Origin: Dokdonella_A sp046347015
Lineage (GTDB): Bacteria; Pseudomonadota; Gammaproteobacteria; Xanthomonadales; Rhodanobacteraceae
NCBI GenBank assembly: GCA_046347015.1
Contig: JAXMHA010000010.1
Span: 45,317-109,316 of the forward strand
Reading direction: 5' to 3'
Length of the DNA: 64,000 nt
The position numbers were made by a program, and so were the translations under genes. Position 1 is the stretch's first letter, and the number at the start of each line of letters is the position of its first letter. The notes beneath the pieces are model-generated. The model had not been told where the DNA came from. It made no database searches and saw only the letters and a program-made list of their open reading frames with translations. This document shows, one piece after another, positions 22,601 through 31,059 of the stretch.

Positions 22601-23365
22601 ACTCGATGCGCACCGCAAGCGCCAACAGGCGCTGCATCCCGAACTGACCCTGACCGGGATGTACAACGTGCTCGACAAACTGCGAGCCGGCGACCCATTG
22701 ACCGCGAAAGAGCGCACGATCCACGAACAGGGTCTCGTATCGGTGCTGCGGCAGTTGCACGACGAATCTCGACCTTCGCCGCTGCTCGATGCCTACGGCT
22801 GGAACGACCTACCCCCGCGCCTTCGACTCGCTGCCGGACGCCAACAACACTGTTGCTTCTCCCTTCTCCTCGTCAGGAGAAGAAATACCGCCCCCCCCGC
22901 ACCACGCGCCTCATCCGACGCCGCGTCCCGCGCGGACGCCGCGCGTGCGCGTTCGACGAAGCGATCCTCGAACGGCCTGGTGGCCCTGACACCGCGGCAC
23001 GTCCACGGCGTCGAGGGAAGCAACGCGGACTGATTCGCTGGGCTGCGTCCCGACTTCCGCAGAACCCGCCAGGGACTCTAGCACGCGCCGCGGCAGGCCT
23101 TGGGATCGAAGCCGCTGCGCCAATCCACCCGTCGCAGCGAAGGCAACGAAACGGCCGTGGCCGAAGGACCTGCCGGATCCAGGTCCGCGCCGTCGCCCGA
23201 CGTGCTCTCGCCGTCCGCCCGGTGCACCGCTCGGCCGACAGCCGCCATCGCCGAACGCTTCAGCGCCGCAGCCGCTGGCGCGAACGCCCTGCCGACGATC
23301 CTCGGCACGCTGGTCGCGATCGGCCGCATCCGTGCCGACGGGAAGGGCGCTACGGCACGTCGTGA
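19688..23365 (+). pseudogene. MmeI-like (type IIL) restriction-methylation fusion, frameshifted
   Basis: Reconstructs to about 1200 residues of a single-chain restriction-modification protein. From the N-terminus: RWQGADDASA, then a PD-ExK nuclease signature D-X9-EXK (D codon at 19911, EAK at 19942-19950; one extra C lies between them), the same spacing as in MmeI. A helical linker follows, then amino-methyltransferase motif I DPACGSGNF (20948-20974), motif IV NPPF (21482-21493), the target-recognition region, LDAYGWNDL (near 22787) and a C-terminal winged-helix-like region (KRPWP, RLPTILGTLVAIGRIRADGKG) ending at 23365. More than ten frame breaks are seen, so both nuclease and methylase are presumably dead. 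Distinguished from DISARM or BREX methylases by the nuclease motif and lack of a neighbouring helicase. Confidence 0.82.
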
Positions 23366-23444
23366 CGGCAGCGCCAATGCACGGGTCGCAAACGATGAGA
23401 CACCGCCGCGAGATGCTCGGCTGCACTGCCACGTGGGAATCGGC

Positions 23445-24600
23445 ATGACGTCGTTCAAGGTCGGTGACCCGATCGACCATCCCGCCTACGGCCGTGGCGG
23501 AGTCGAGTTCGTCGGCGTGGACAAGGTCGGCATCGCCTTCGACGATGGCCGCCACGCGCTGCTGCAAACGGATCAATTGCAGACCGACCTCGATGCCGCC
23601 GCGCGTGCACCCGCCGCCACCATCGCAACCCGGCGCAAAGCCGGCGCCGGCCGGACAGCACCTTCGTCAAGGACACGGCGCCGGAAAAGCACGCGCCCGG
23701 CACGCACTGGCGACCTTTCGTCGACGACGCGAAGGACATCTTCCGGCGGCTGCCGGAATGGCTGCCGAAAGATGCGGTTTTCCGTGCCTACGGAACCTTC
23801 TTTCCGCCGCCGCACTTGGTGCCCGCGGATTGGCCCTTCGGGTTCATGCTGTGCTGGCCCGACGTGCATGGCGGCATGGTGGGCGTTTGTCGAACCGGCA
23901 AGGACACCAACCATCTGGTGGCTTTTTGCCCATACTTCGAGCGCGGCATCGAAACGCAGGTGCGGCTGAGCCGGGTGCTGGTGCAGGACAACGGGCTGGA
24001 AGCCCAGGTCGAAGGCGCACAGGGCGGCGCACCCGTCACGTTCTACGATGTGGCGTACTGCATCGTCGCGGTTGGTACGAGGCCGGCGTCGATTTCGATT
24101 CATCCTGCTCGGCATCGCCTACCAGGCCCAACCATCCGAAACGGCCTCGATTCCGTTCACGCCGAATTCCGATCAGGTCGCGTGGGAAGCCGTGATCGCC
24201 GCGAAGCACGGGGAATCCGTCCAAGAGATGCCGTCGACGTTGAACCTGACCGGCATGGCGATGCTGATACCGATGCCCGGATGGGATGACGACGAGTACC
24301 AGTTTCGCGGGCCGGTGCGGGAAATCACGGAAGTCGCCGACATTCTCGGCGAGCCGGCGTGGCGGTTGATCGTGACGGTAATGCGCTTCGGCGACGAGGA
24401 TGCGAACTTGGCGATCCTGGTGACGCGACGCGCGTGGCCAAGGCCCATCCCCGCCGGCCGTCGGCATGGACATCGAAGGCGCGCTATGGCTGCAAGGCCG
24501 GCTGTGGGCGCCGTCGAGCGTGCGTGTTGCGCACGACCAGAACGAGAGCGAAACGCCGCCCGCATCGCCGCCGCACGATTCGGTAGCAAAGACCGCCGCC
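23445..24600 (+). pseudogene. unrecognised island gene with SH3-like N-terminal domain, frameshifted
   Basis: Starts MTSFKVGDPIDHPAYGRGG at 23445. The first 50 residues resemble the small SH3-like barrels found at the ends of some helicases and island proteins (HPxxGxG...VxFDDG). A long conserved-looking region follows in other frames: PFVDDAKDIFRRLPEWLPKD, GTFFPPPHLVPADWPFGF, TGKDTNHLVAFCPYFERG, LSRVLVQDNGLEAQVEG, then WYEAGVDFDFILLGIAYQ, VIAAKHGESVQEMPSTLNL, MPGWDDDEYQFRGPVREI, VTVMRFGDEDANLAILVT and DIEGALWLQGRLW. At least four frame breaks occur. I do not recognise the family. It follows the MmeI-like gene by 80 bases on the same strand. The 3' boundary is uncertain; it may be fused to the next entry. 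Confidence 0.5.
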
Positions 24601-25447
24601 GCTGGGCCGCCAGCCTCGAAACCACCGGAACCGGCAAAGTCGGGGTCGAGACGGCCAAGGACCCCGAGCCGACGGCGGACGTCGGCGAGATCCGATCACG
24701 CCGAGCGCCGAACGGCAACGTCATTTTCGCCGCCGCGAACAGCGCGTTGCGTCCGGTGCGCGAGTCGCTGGATACCGAAACGCCGCTACCGCCGATGTGC
24801 TGGAACACCACGGTACTCCACGAACGCGCCAGCGTCCTGATGGACGACTTGGGGATGCCGCCGTGCACTTCTCGGACCTGATCACGGGCCCACTTCAACA
24901 GGTCATCGAAGACAACTCCGCCGACGAAGCCACGATGCATCGCGTCGCCGGCCGCCTGCTCGATGCGCTCGACCACGTGCGCCGCCTGCGCCAAGAAGCG
25001 GCGAGGATGCCGGCCGCTGGCAGCGAAGTGCAGGGGCGTGAGCTCATCGTCGGCGCGATCGACCACACGCTCGGTGAAATCCGTACGTGGCTGGACGAGC
25101 TCATCGACGCCTTCGCCGATCCGATCGGGTCACTGTGCCAGCGCGGCCTGCCGGCCGACGGCAGCGCCGAGCTGCTGCTGAAATGCACGTTGACGGCGGC
25201 ACCGCAAGGCGACCAGATCAAGCGCTGGGCCGAACAGCGGGTGCGGGAACTCGCGGGTGAATCGCTCCAGCGCGCCGCGCCGAAGCGTAGCGGTTTCTGG
25301 TCTTAGCTGGCGACCCTCATGCTGGGCAAACGAGCCGCGCAAGCGAAACCGCGTCAAGGCGGCTTCTGGTCTTCGCTGATGACGTTCTGCGCGGGCATTT
25401 GGCTGGGTGACAAGCTGAATGGCCAGAAGGACAAGGAACCCGATTGA
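24600..25447 (+). pseudogene. unrecognised helical protein with repeated FWSSL tail, broken
   Basis: The clear part reads DDLGDAAVHFSDLITGPLQQV, ALDHVRRLRQEAARM, GAIDHTLGEIRTWLDEL and LLLKCTLTAAPQGDQIKRW, a mostly alpha-helical soluble region. It is followed by a basic linker and a short hydrophobic tail (FWSSLMTFCAGIWLGDKL) ending at 25447. Upstream of about 24865 the frame differs. A TAG at 25304-25306 interrupts the same frame: its context GFWS-stop-LAT matches the later GFWSSLMT copy, where the codon is TCG, so this looks like a nonsense mutation inside a duplicated tail motif. The downstream 42-codon piece (25319-25447) could still be translated from its own ATG. Family and function unknown; the 5' end is not defined. 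Confidence 0.45.
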
Positions 25448-25580
25448 TGCCCATAGCGGTGCCGACAAGGCGGCGTTTCCGACACGTCGAACAATTGGGG
25501 TTGGTGCCGACGCATTCCCCGACAGGTTATCCATCGCTTTCACAACGCGGCACAATGGCGGTTCAATCGAGGACCCGCCG

Positions 25581-26912
25581 ATGGACACTCCGCACCCCGA
25601 CCTGCATCCGCTGTACGCGCAGCACCTCGAGACGCTGAAGGCGCGCAGCGATGCCGCACTGGCGCGCGCGGACCGCGGGCACCTCGTCATCGCGGCCGGC
25701 GCGTTGCGCGACCAGCTGTTCGACGACCGGCCGTATCCGTTTGCGGTGAACCCGTGGTTCAAGCACTGGTTGCCGGTTTTGCACGCACCGGGTTCGTGGC
25801 TCGTCCATACGCCGGGCAGGAGGCCGAAGCTCGTCTACCTGCAACCGCGCGACTACTGGCACGTCGTGCCCGAGGCGCCGGCCGGTTACTGGGTCGAGCA
25901 TTTCGACATCGCGATCATCCGCGAACCCGAAGAAGCCGTCCGGCACCTGCCGCAGGATGTCGCGCGCTGTGCCGTCGTCGCCGAGGACATCGCCGCGGTC
26001 GGCGCGTTCCAGCCGGACCTGCCGCAGGCGATGCTCGAGTACCTGCACTGGCACCGCGCGTTCAAGACACCGTACGAACTCGCGATGCTGCGCGTCGCCA
26101 GCAAGATCGGTGCCCGCGCGCACCGCGCGGCCGAGGCGGCGTTCCGCGCCGGCGCATCGGAGTTCGGCATCCACCTCGCCTACCTCGCCGCCGCGAAGCA
26201 GACCGAAACCGAACTGCCGTACGGCAACATCATCGCGTTGAACGAGCACGGCGCGGTGCTGCACTACATGAACTTCGATCGCGCAGCGCCGTCACATCGC
26301 CGCTCGTTCCTGATCGATGCCGGCGCGAGCTTCCACGGCTACGCGAGCGACATCACGCGCACGTACGCCGCGGCCGATGCCGGCGAGTTCAAGGCACTGA
26401 TCGACTCGGTCGACACCGCGCAGCGGGGTTTCGCTGCGAAGGTGCGGCCCGGCCAGGACTACGCGCAACTTCACTTGCACGCGCACGCGGTGCTGGCGGA
26501 CGTGCTGCGCGAGCACGGGTTCATCACCTGTTCGCCAGAAGCCGCGGTCGCGGGCGGCATTTCGAGCGCGTTCTTCCCGCACGGCCTCGGGCACCTGCTG
26601 GGCCTGCAGGTGCACGACGTCGCCGGCTTCCAGCGCGACGAGCAGGGCGGCACGATCCCGAAACCGCCCGGCCACCCGTATCTGCGCCTGACGCGCACGC
26701 TCGCACCCGGCATGGTCACGACGATCGAGCCCGGACTCTATTTCATCGACATGCTGCTCGCGGAACTGAAGCAGAAACCGGCCGCGAAGGACGTCGCGTG
26801 GGACAAGGTCGACGCATTCCGCAAGTACGGCGGCATCCGCATCGAGGACGATGTCGTGTGCACCGATGGCGAACCCGAAAACCTGACGCGGGCGGCGTTT
26901 GCGGGGGCTTGA
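25581..26912 (+). CDS. pepQ: Xaa-Pro dipeptidase PepQ
   Basis: Cytosolic metallopeptidase (M24B, pita-bread fold) that splits dipeptides with C-terminal proline. At 443 residues it has exactly the length of the E. coli enzyme. The five dinuclear-metal ligands are visible in order: Asp of LIDAGASF, Asp of YASDITRTY, His of FFPHGLGHLLG, Glu of TIEPGLYF and Glu of IRIEDDVV. The large insertion before IEPG (residues about 355-375) is characteristic of PepQ rather than PepP. Start MDTPHPDLHPLY at 25581. The gene is intact and marks the end of the decayed island. Confidence 0.95.
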   Translation: MDTPHPDLHPLYAQHLETLKARSDAALARADRGHLVIAAGALRDQLFDDRPYPFAVNPWFKHWLPVLHAPGSWLVHTPGRRPKLVYLQPRDYWHVVPEAPAGYWVEHFDIAIIREPEEAVRHLPQDVARCAVVAEDIAAVGAFQPDLPQAMLEYLHWHRAFKTPYELAMLRVASKIGARAHRAAEAAFRAGASEFGIHLAYLAAAKQTETELPYGNIIALNEHGAVLHYMNFDRAAPSHRRSFLIDAGASFHGYASDITRTYAAADAGEFKALIDSVDTAQRGFAAKVRPGQDYAQLHLHAHAVLADVLREHGFITCSPEAAVAGGISSAFFPHGLGHLLGLQVHDVAGFQRDEQGGTIPKPPGHPYLRLTRTLAPGMVTTIEPGLYFIDMLLAELKQKPAAKDVAWDKVDAFRKYGGIRIEDDVVCTDGEPENLTRAAFAGA

Positions 26913-26967
26913 TCCACCCGCCCGCCGGAGCTGCCCGTGACGAGGCGATGTGGCCCGTACGCTGGTG

Positions 26968-27350
26968 TTACGCCCACTCGTTCGCGTGCACACCGACCTG
27001 GCCGCCACGCTGGGGGCGGATCACGCAGAAGCGCTGGCCGGTCGGCGCTTCCATGACGACCCAGGTGCGGATTGCCGCGACGCGCTTGGCGCCGAGCGCC
27101 TCGAGCCGTCGCACTTCGGCTTCGATGTCGTCGCTTTCGATGTCGAGGTGCACGCGGCTCTCGTGGTCGACCTTCTGCACTTCGACCACGGGCTCGTCGA
27201 CGTGGGTTTCGAGCGGCACGTCTTTCGCTCGCGGGATCGACGCCCGCGCCGGATCAGTCGGCCGAGCGCCTGCGACCAGAAGCGTGCGGCTTCGGTCAGG
27301 TCGTCGGTCCTGCAATCGATGATCAGGCTGCACAAGCGGCTGTGGTGCAT
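26968..27350 (-). pseudogene. VOC (glyoxalase/bleomycin-resistance fold) protein, one frameshift
   Basis: A protein of about 127 residues. The first half (MHHSRLCSLIIDCRTDDLTEAARFWSQALG, start 27350) and the second half (KDVPLETHVDEPVVEVQKVDHESRVHLDIESDDIEAEVRRL to NEWA, stop 26968) lie in different frames; the break is near 27255. The beta-alpha-beta-beta-beta pattern, the metal-ligand type His and the final FCVIRPQ strand match the VOC superfamily, many of whose members are of unknown substrate. This is the last disrupted gene in the window. Confidence 0.75.
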
Positions 27351-27535
27351 CGGAGTTTCCCCGGATTCGCCGAGCCAGCGGTGAAGGTTTCGTATCCGCG
27401 CGGCGGTGGAACCCGTTGCGCCCGGTCTTCCCCCGGCTCACGGCAAGGTGTCAGGATACCGCCGCCACCGGGAAGCCGCCGACCATGTCCTTGCCCACCG
27501 CCCGGATTCGATGCCGTGAGTCCGGAGTCTTGCCG

Positions 27536-28414
27536 ATGCCGATGTCGCACGCGACCGGTGCATTCGTCCTTCGCATTGCCGGCCTGATCACGAGCCTCGC
27601 GCTTGCGCTGCCCGTGTCCGCCGCCGAGCCGCCCAGTGACATCCCGGCCCTCACCGCAGCGGCCCGTGCCGCACACGCGCAAAAGGCCGACCCGCGGCTC
27701 GAGCACGGACATCCCGATCCGACGGCCCGTGAACGGTTCGACGATCCCGAATTCGGCGCGGTGACCGTCTACAGCCCACCGGGAGCCGCGCGCGGACTCC
27801 TGCTGTTCGCGTCCGGCGATGGCGGCTGGAATCTCGGCGTGCGCGACATGGCGCGCGAGGCGGCCGGCACCGGATTGTGGGTGGCCGGCTTCGACACGCC
27901 GGAATGGCTGAAGCGCCTCGATGCGGCCAGCGCGGCGTGCAGCGATGTCGCCGGCCTGCTGCAGGCACTCGGCCAGCGGGTGCTCGCGCGCGAGAAGGTG
28001 CCCACGGACACGCCGTTGTTGCTCGGCGGTTACTCGTCCGGCGCGACGGTCGTCTACGCGGCGCTGGTGGAAGCACCGCCGGGAATGTTCGCTGGCGGCG
28101 TGTCACTCGGGTTCTGCCCCGACCTGATCATCCACAAGAAGTTCTGTCCCGGTGCGAACGGGCTGACCGACCACCGCGATCCGAAACCGCCGCACACGCC
28201 GAACTTCGATGCCGCGGCCGGGATCGGCGCACCGTGGCGGGTGCTGCAGGGCGAGATCGACCAGGTGTGCGCGCCGCACTTCGCGAGCGACTTCGCGCGG
28301 CCGTTGCCGCAGGCGAAGACCTGGATGCTGCCGCTGGTCGGCCACGGCTTCGGCAAGCCGAGGCACTGGCTGCCGCAGTACCTCGAGGCGTTGCAGAGCA
28401 TCCCCGCCCGATGA
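27536..28414 (+). CDS. VirJ/AcvB-family periplasmic serine hydrolase (single domain)
   Basis: Secreted alpha/beta hydrolase of 292 residues. A signal peptide ends at ALPVSAA. Then come the family motif FASGDGGWNLGVRDMA, the nucleophile elbow GGYSSGA and a final catalytic His region PLVGHGFGKPRHW. VirJ and the VirJ-like domain of AcvB hydrolyse lysyl-phosphatidylglycerol in Agrobacterium, so removal of the amino acid from aminoacylated PG is the expected role. The start MPMSHATG (27536) is chosen to give a clean signal peptide; the GTG/ATG codons further upstream would lengthen it. Its stop overlaps the mprF start (ATGA at 28411-28414), so the two are translationally coupled, which strongly supports a shared substrate. 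Confidence 0.85.
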   Translation: MPMSHATGAFVLRIAGLITSLALALPVSAAEPPSDIPALTAAARAAHAQKADPRLEHGHPDPTARERFDDPEFGAVTVYSPPGAARGLLLFASGDGGWNLGVRDMAREAAGTGLWVAGFDTPEWLKRLDAASAACSDVAGLLQALGQRVLAREKVPTDTPLLLGGYSSGATVVYAALVEAPPGMFAGGVSLGFCPDLIIHKKFCPGANGLTDHRDPKPPHTPNFDAAAGIGAPWRVLQGEIDQVCAPHFASDFARPLPQAKTWMLPLVGHGFGKPRHWLPQYLEALQSIPAR

Positions 28415-31059
28415 ACGGCTCGAGCGACGCGACGCCGCACGCCCCCCCCGCGCCGTCGCGGCTGGCGCACTTGCGCTGGCTGGTGCCGGTCGTGTTCCTC
28501 GCCGCGGTCGCGTGGCTGGTGACGCGCGAGATCGGACGCTTCGACCTCGCCGCGATGCAGACGGTGCTGCTCGCGGTGCCGACGACATGGTCGCTCGCGC
28601 TGGCGCTGTTCGCGCTCGGCGCGGTCGCGTTCACCGGCCTCGCCGACCTCGTCATCGCGCGCTGGCTCGGCATCCCGCGGCCGGCCCGTGACGTCCTGCG
28701 CCTCGCATTCGTCGCCAACGCGCTCGCCAACACGCTGAATTTTTCCGGCGCGATCGGACCCGGCGTGCGCCTGCTCGGTTACGGCGCGGCGCCCGGCGCG
28801 CCGCCGGCCGGGTCGACCGGGCGCACCGCGGCGCTGATCGGCCTGCAGGTGTTGTCGCTGCCGCTCGGCCTGTCGGTGCTGGTCATCGTGATGCTGGCCA
28901 CGCGTTCGCTGCCGATCACGCCCGATGCAGCGATTCGCTGGCTCGCGCTGGCCGTGCTTGTGGGCGCCGCGTTGTACCTGCCGGCGTTCTACATCCTGAC
29001 CGGGCGCCGCCGGCTGATGCGCTGGCTGCCGCAGGGACAAGGCTTGCCACCGTGGCGGCTGAAGCTCGCGCTGACGGTGGTGTCGTTCATCGACTGGCTG
29101 CTCGCGGCGGCCGTGCTGTATGCGTGCCTGTACCTGTCCGGCGTGCACGTCAAGCCGGGACCATTGATCGCGAGCTTCGCCGGCGCGGCCGTGCTCGGAC
29201 TCGTCAGCATGGTGCCCGGCGGATTCGGGGTGTTCGACGGACTGATGGCGGTCGCGCTGACCAGCGGCGGTTACGACGCCGCCAAGGTCAGCTCGGGCCT
29301 GTTCCTGTTCCGCATCGCGTACTACCTGCTGCCGTTGATGGCGGGCTTGTACCTCGGATCGGGCTTGCTGCCGCGGGGCCTGCCGGCGCTGTCGCGTGCC
29401 GCCGACCGGCTGCGCACGCATCCCTTGTTCGGGATCCTCGGCCTGCCGGCAAGCCTTCTTGCCGACCTCGGCATCCGCATCCTCGCGGCATTGACGTTCC
29501 TCGCCGGCTTCGTGCTGCTGGCGTCGGCGGTGATTCCGGCCGTGCACCAGCGCATGGCCGCGGTGCACGAGGTGCTGCCGCTGGCCGCGACCGAGAGCTC
29601 GTACTGGCTGTCGATCGTCGCCGGTGTCGTCCTCCTCGGGCTCGGCCGCGGCATCGCCGGCCGGTTGCGCGTGGCGTACCGGGCGACGACGGTGCTGCTG
29701 GTCGTCGCGGCGGCGCTCGCGGTCACCAAGGGGCTGCACTTCGGCGAGGCGCTGTTCCTGCTTGCGATCGCGGCGCTGCTGCGCACGCGCAAGGGCGAGT
29801 TCTCGCAACGCGCGATGAGCCTCACGTCGGCGACGACGTTCACGTGGTACGCGGGACTCGCGCTGGTCGTCGCCGCGTTCTTCGCCGCCGGCCTCGCGGC
29901 CGCGTTCGACACCGACAGCTTCGACCTGTGGGCGTTCGGGGCCGGCGCGCACTCCCCGCGCCTCGCGCGCGGGCTGGCCGCGGCGCTGATCGGACTCGTC
30001 GCGTACCTCGTCTGGCAAAGCTCCGCGGTCAAGCGGCCGGACCTGCACCGCCCGGGCCACGTCGAACTCGAACGCGCGCGCACGGTTTACGCCGCGCACG
30101 GCGGCGGCGAGTTCGCGCACCTGACGTTCATGGGCGACAAGCCGCTGTTCTGGTCGGCGGATGGACAGGCTGTGCTCGCCTACGGCGTCGTGCGCGACCG
30201 CCGGGTCGCGCTCGGCTCGCCGGCCGGGCCGCCGGGCGCGGTGCGGCGGGCGCTGCTCGACTTCCGCCGCTTCGCCGACGAGCAGGATCGCGTACCGGTG
30301 TTCTACGAAGTGCTGGAGCCGGAGCTGTCGCAATACCACGACCTCGGCTTCGACCTGTTCAAGCTCGGCGAGCTCGCGACGATCCGGCTGGCCGAGTTCT
30401 CGCTGGCGGGCAAGCGCTGGGAGGATCTGCGCCAGGCCGTCAACCGCGCGGCGAAGGAAGGCCTCGCGTTCGAGTTGGCCGAGCCGCCATTCGATACCGT
30501 GCTGCTGGCCGACGTCGAGCGGGTCTCCGATGCGTGGCTGGCCGAGCGCGGCGCGCGGGAGAAGGGCTTTTCGCTGGGGCGCTTCGAGCCCGCCTACCTC
30601 GCGTGGAGTCCGCTCGCCCTGGTACGGCGGGACGGCGTGCTGGTCGCGTTCGCGAACGTCCAGCCGCCGTACGGCGACACTGCGACCGCGAGCGTCGACA
30701 TGATGCGGCAGGTCGCCGACGCGCCGCGCGGCACGATGGACTTCCTGTTCGCGAACGTCATGCGCTGGGCCCGCGAGCACGGCTGCCGGAACTTCAGCCT
30801 CGGCATGGCGCCGCTCGCCAGCGTCGGCGACAACCCGTATGCGCGGATCAACGAGCGCCTCGCCGCGCTCGCGTTCCGCTATGGCGGGCGTTTCTACAAC
30901 TACCAGGGCCTGCGCCGCTACAAGCAGAAGTTCGACCCGCAGTGGACCGGCGCCTACCTCGCCTACCCGCGCGGGCTGTGGGTGCCGGGCCTCCTGATCG
31001 ACATTGCCGCGCTGGTCGAGGGCGGCTACCGGAAGCTCCTGCTGCCCGGCCGTCAGTGA
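28411..31059 (+). CDS. mprF: phosphatidylglycerol aminoacyltransferase/flippase MprF
   Basis: Bifunctional membrane protein that transfers Lys or Ala from tRNA to phosphatidylglycerol and flips the product, lowering surface charge. The 882 residues comprise an N-terminal flippase with some 13-14 hydrophobic helices (about residues 20-550, including MVPGGFGVFDGLMAVAL) and a C-terminal GNAT-like synthase domain (about 570-860: FMGDKPLFWSADG, FYEVLEPELSQYHDLGFDLFKLGELA, WGPLALV-like WSPLALVRRDG, FLFANVMRWAREHGCRNFSLGMAPLA). It is coupled by ATGA to the upstream hydrolase, and its stop overlaps the convergent acvB-like stop by seven bases. Which amino acid is used is not visible; lysine is favoured by the AcvB/LpiA association known in rhizobia. 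Confidence 0.93.
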   Translation: MNGSSDATPHAPPAPSRLAHLRWLVPVVFLAAVAWLVTREIGRFDLAAMQTVLLAVPTTWSLALALFALGAVAFTGLADLVIARWLGIPRPARDVLRLAFVANALANTLNFSGAIGPGVRLLGYGAAPGAPPAGSTGRTAALIGLQVLSLPLGLSVLVIVMLATRSLPITPDAAIRWLALAVLVGAALYLPAFYILTGRRRLMRWLPQGQGLPPWRLKLALTVVSFIDWLLAAAVLYACLYLSGVHVKPGPLIASFAGAAVLGLVSMVPGGFGVFDGLMAVALTSGGYDAAKVSSGLFLFRIAYYLLPLMAGLYLGSGLLPRGLPALSRAADRLRTHPLFGILGLPASLLADLGIRILAALTFLAGFVLLASAVIPAVHQRMAAVHEVLPLAATESSYWLSIVAGVVLLGLGRGIAGRLRVAYRATTVLLVVAAALAVTKGLHFGEALFLLAIAALLRTRKGEFSQRAMSLTSATTFTWYAGLALVVAAFFAAGLAAAFDTDSFDLWAFGAGAHSPRLARGLAAALIGLVAYLVWQSSAVKRPDLHRPGHVELERARTVYAAHGGGEFAHLTFMGDKPLFWSADGQAVLAYGVVRDRRVALGSPAGPPGAVRRALLDFRRFADEQDRVPVFYEVLEPELSQYHDLGFDLFKLGELATIRLAEFSLAGKRWEDLRQAVNRAAKEGLAFELAEPPFDTVLLADVERVSDAWLAERGAREKGFSLGRFEPAYLAWSPLALVRRDGVLVAFANVQPPYGDTATASVDMMRQVADAPRGTMDFLFANVMRWAREHGCRNFSLGMAPLASVGDNPYARINERLAALAFRYGGRFYNYQGLRRYKQKFDPQWTGAYLAYPRGLWVPGLLIDIAALVEGGYRKLLLPGRQ

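Noticed and set aside
19688..23365. Assignment to DISARM (DrmMI) or BREX (PglX) methylase
   Set aside because: A D-X9-EXK nuclease motif is fused at the N-terminus and no DrmA/DrmD helicase, phosphatase or BREX ATPase gene is nearby.
25304..25306. TAG read as a recoded codon (pyrrolysine or readthrough)
   Set aside because: No sign of recoding elements. The surrounding gene is already frameshifted and the parallel motif has TCG, so a nonsense mutation is simpler.
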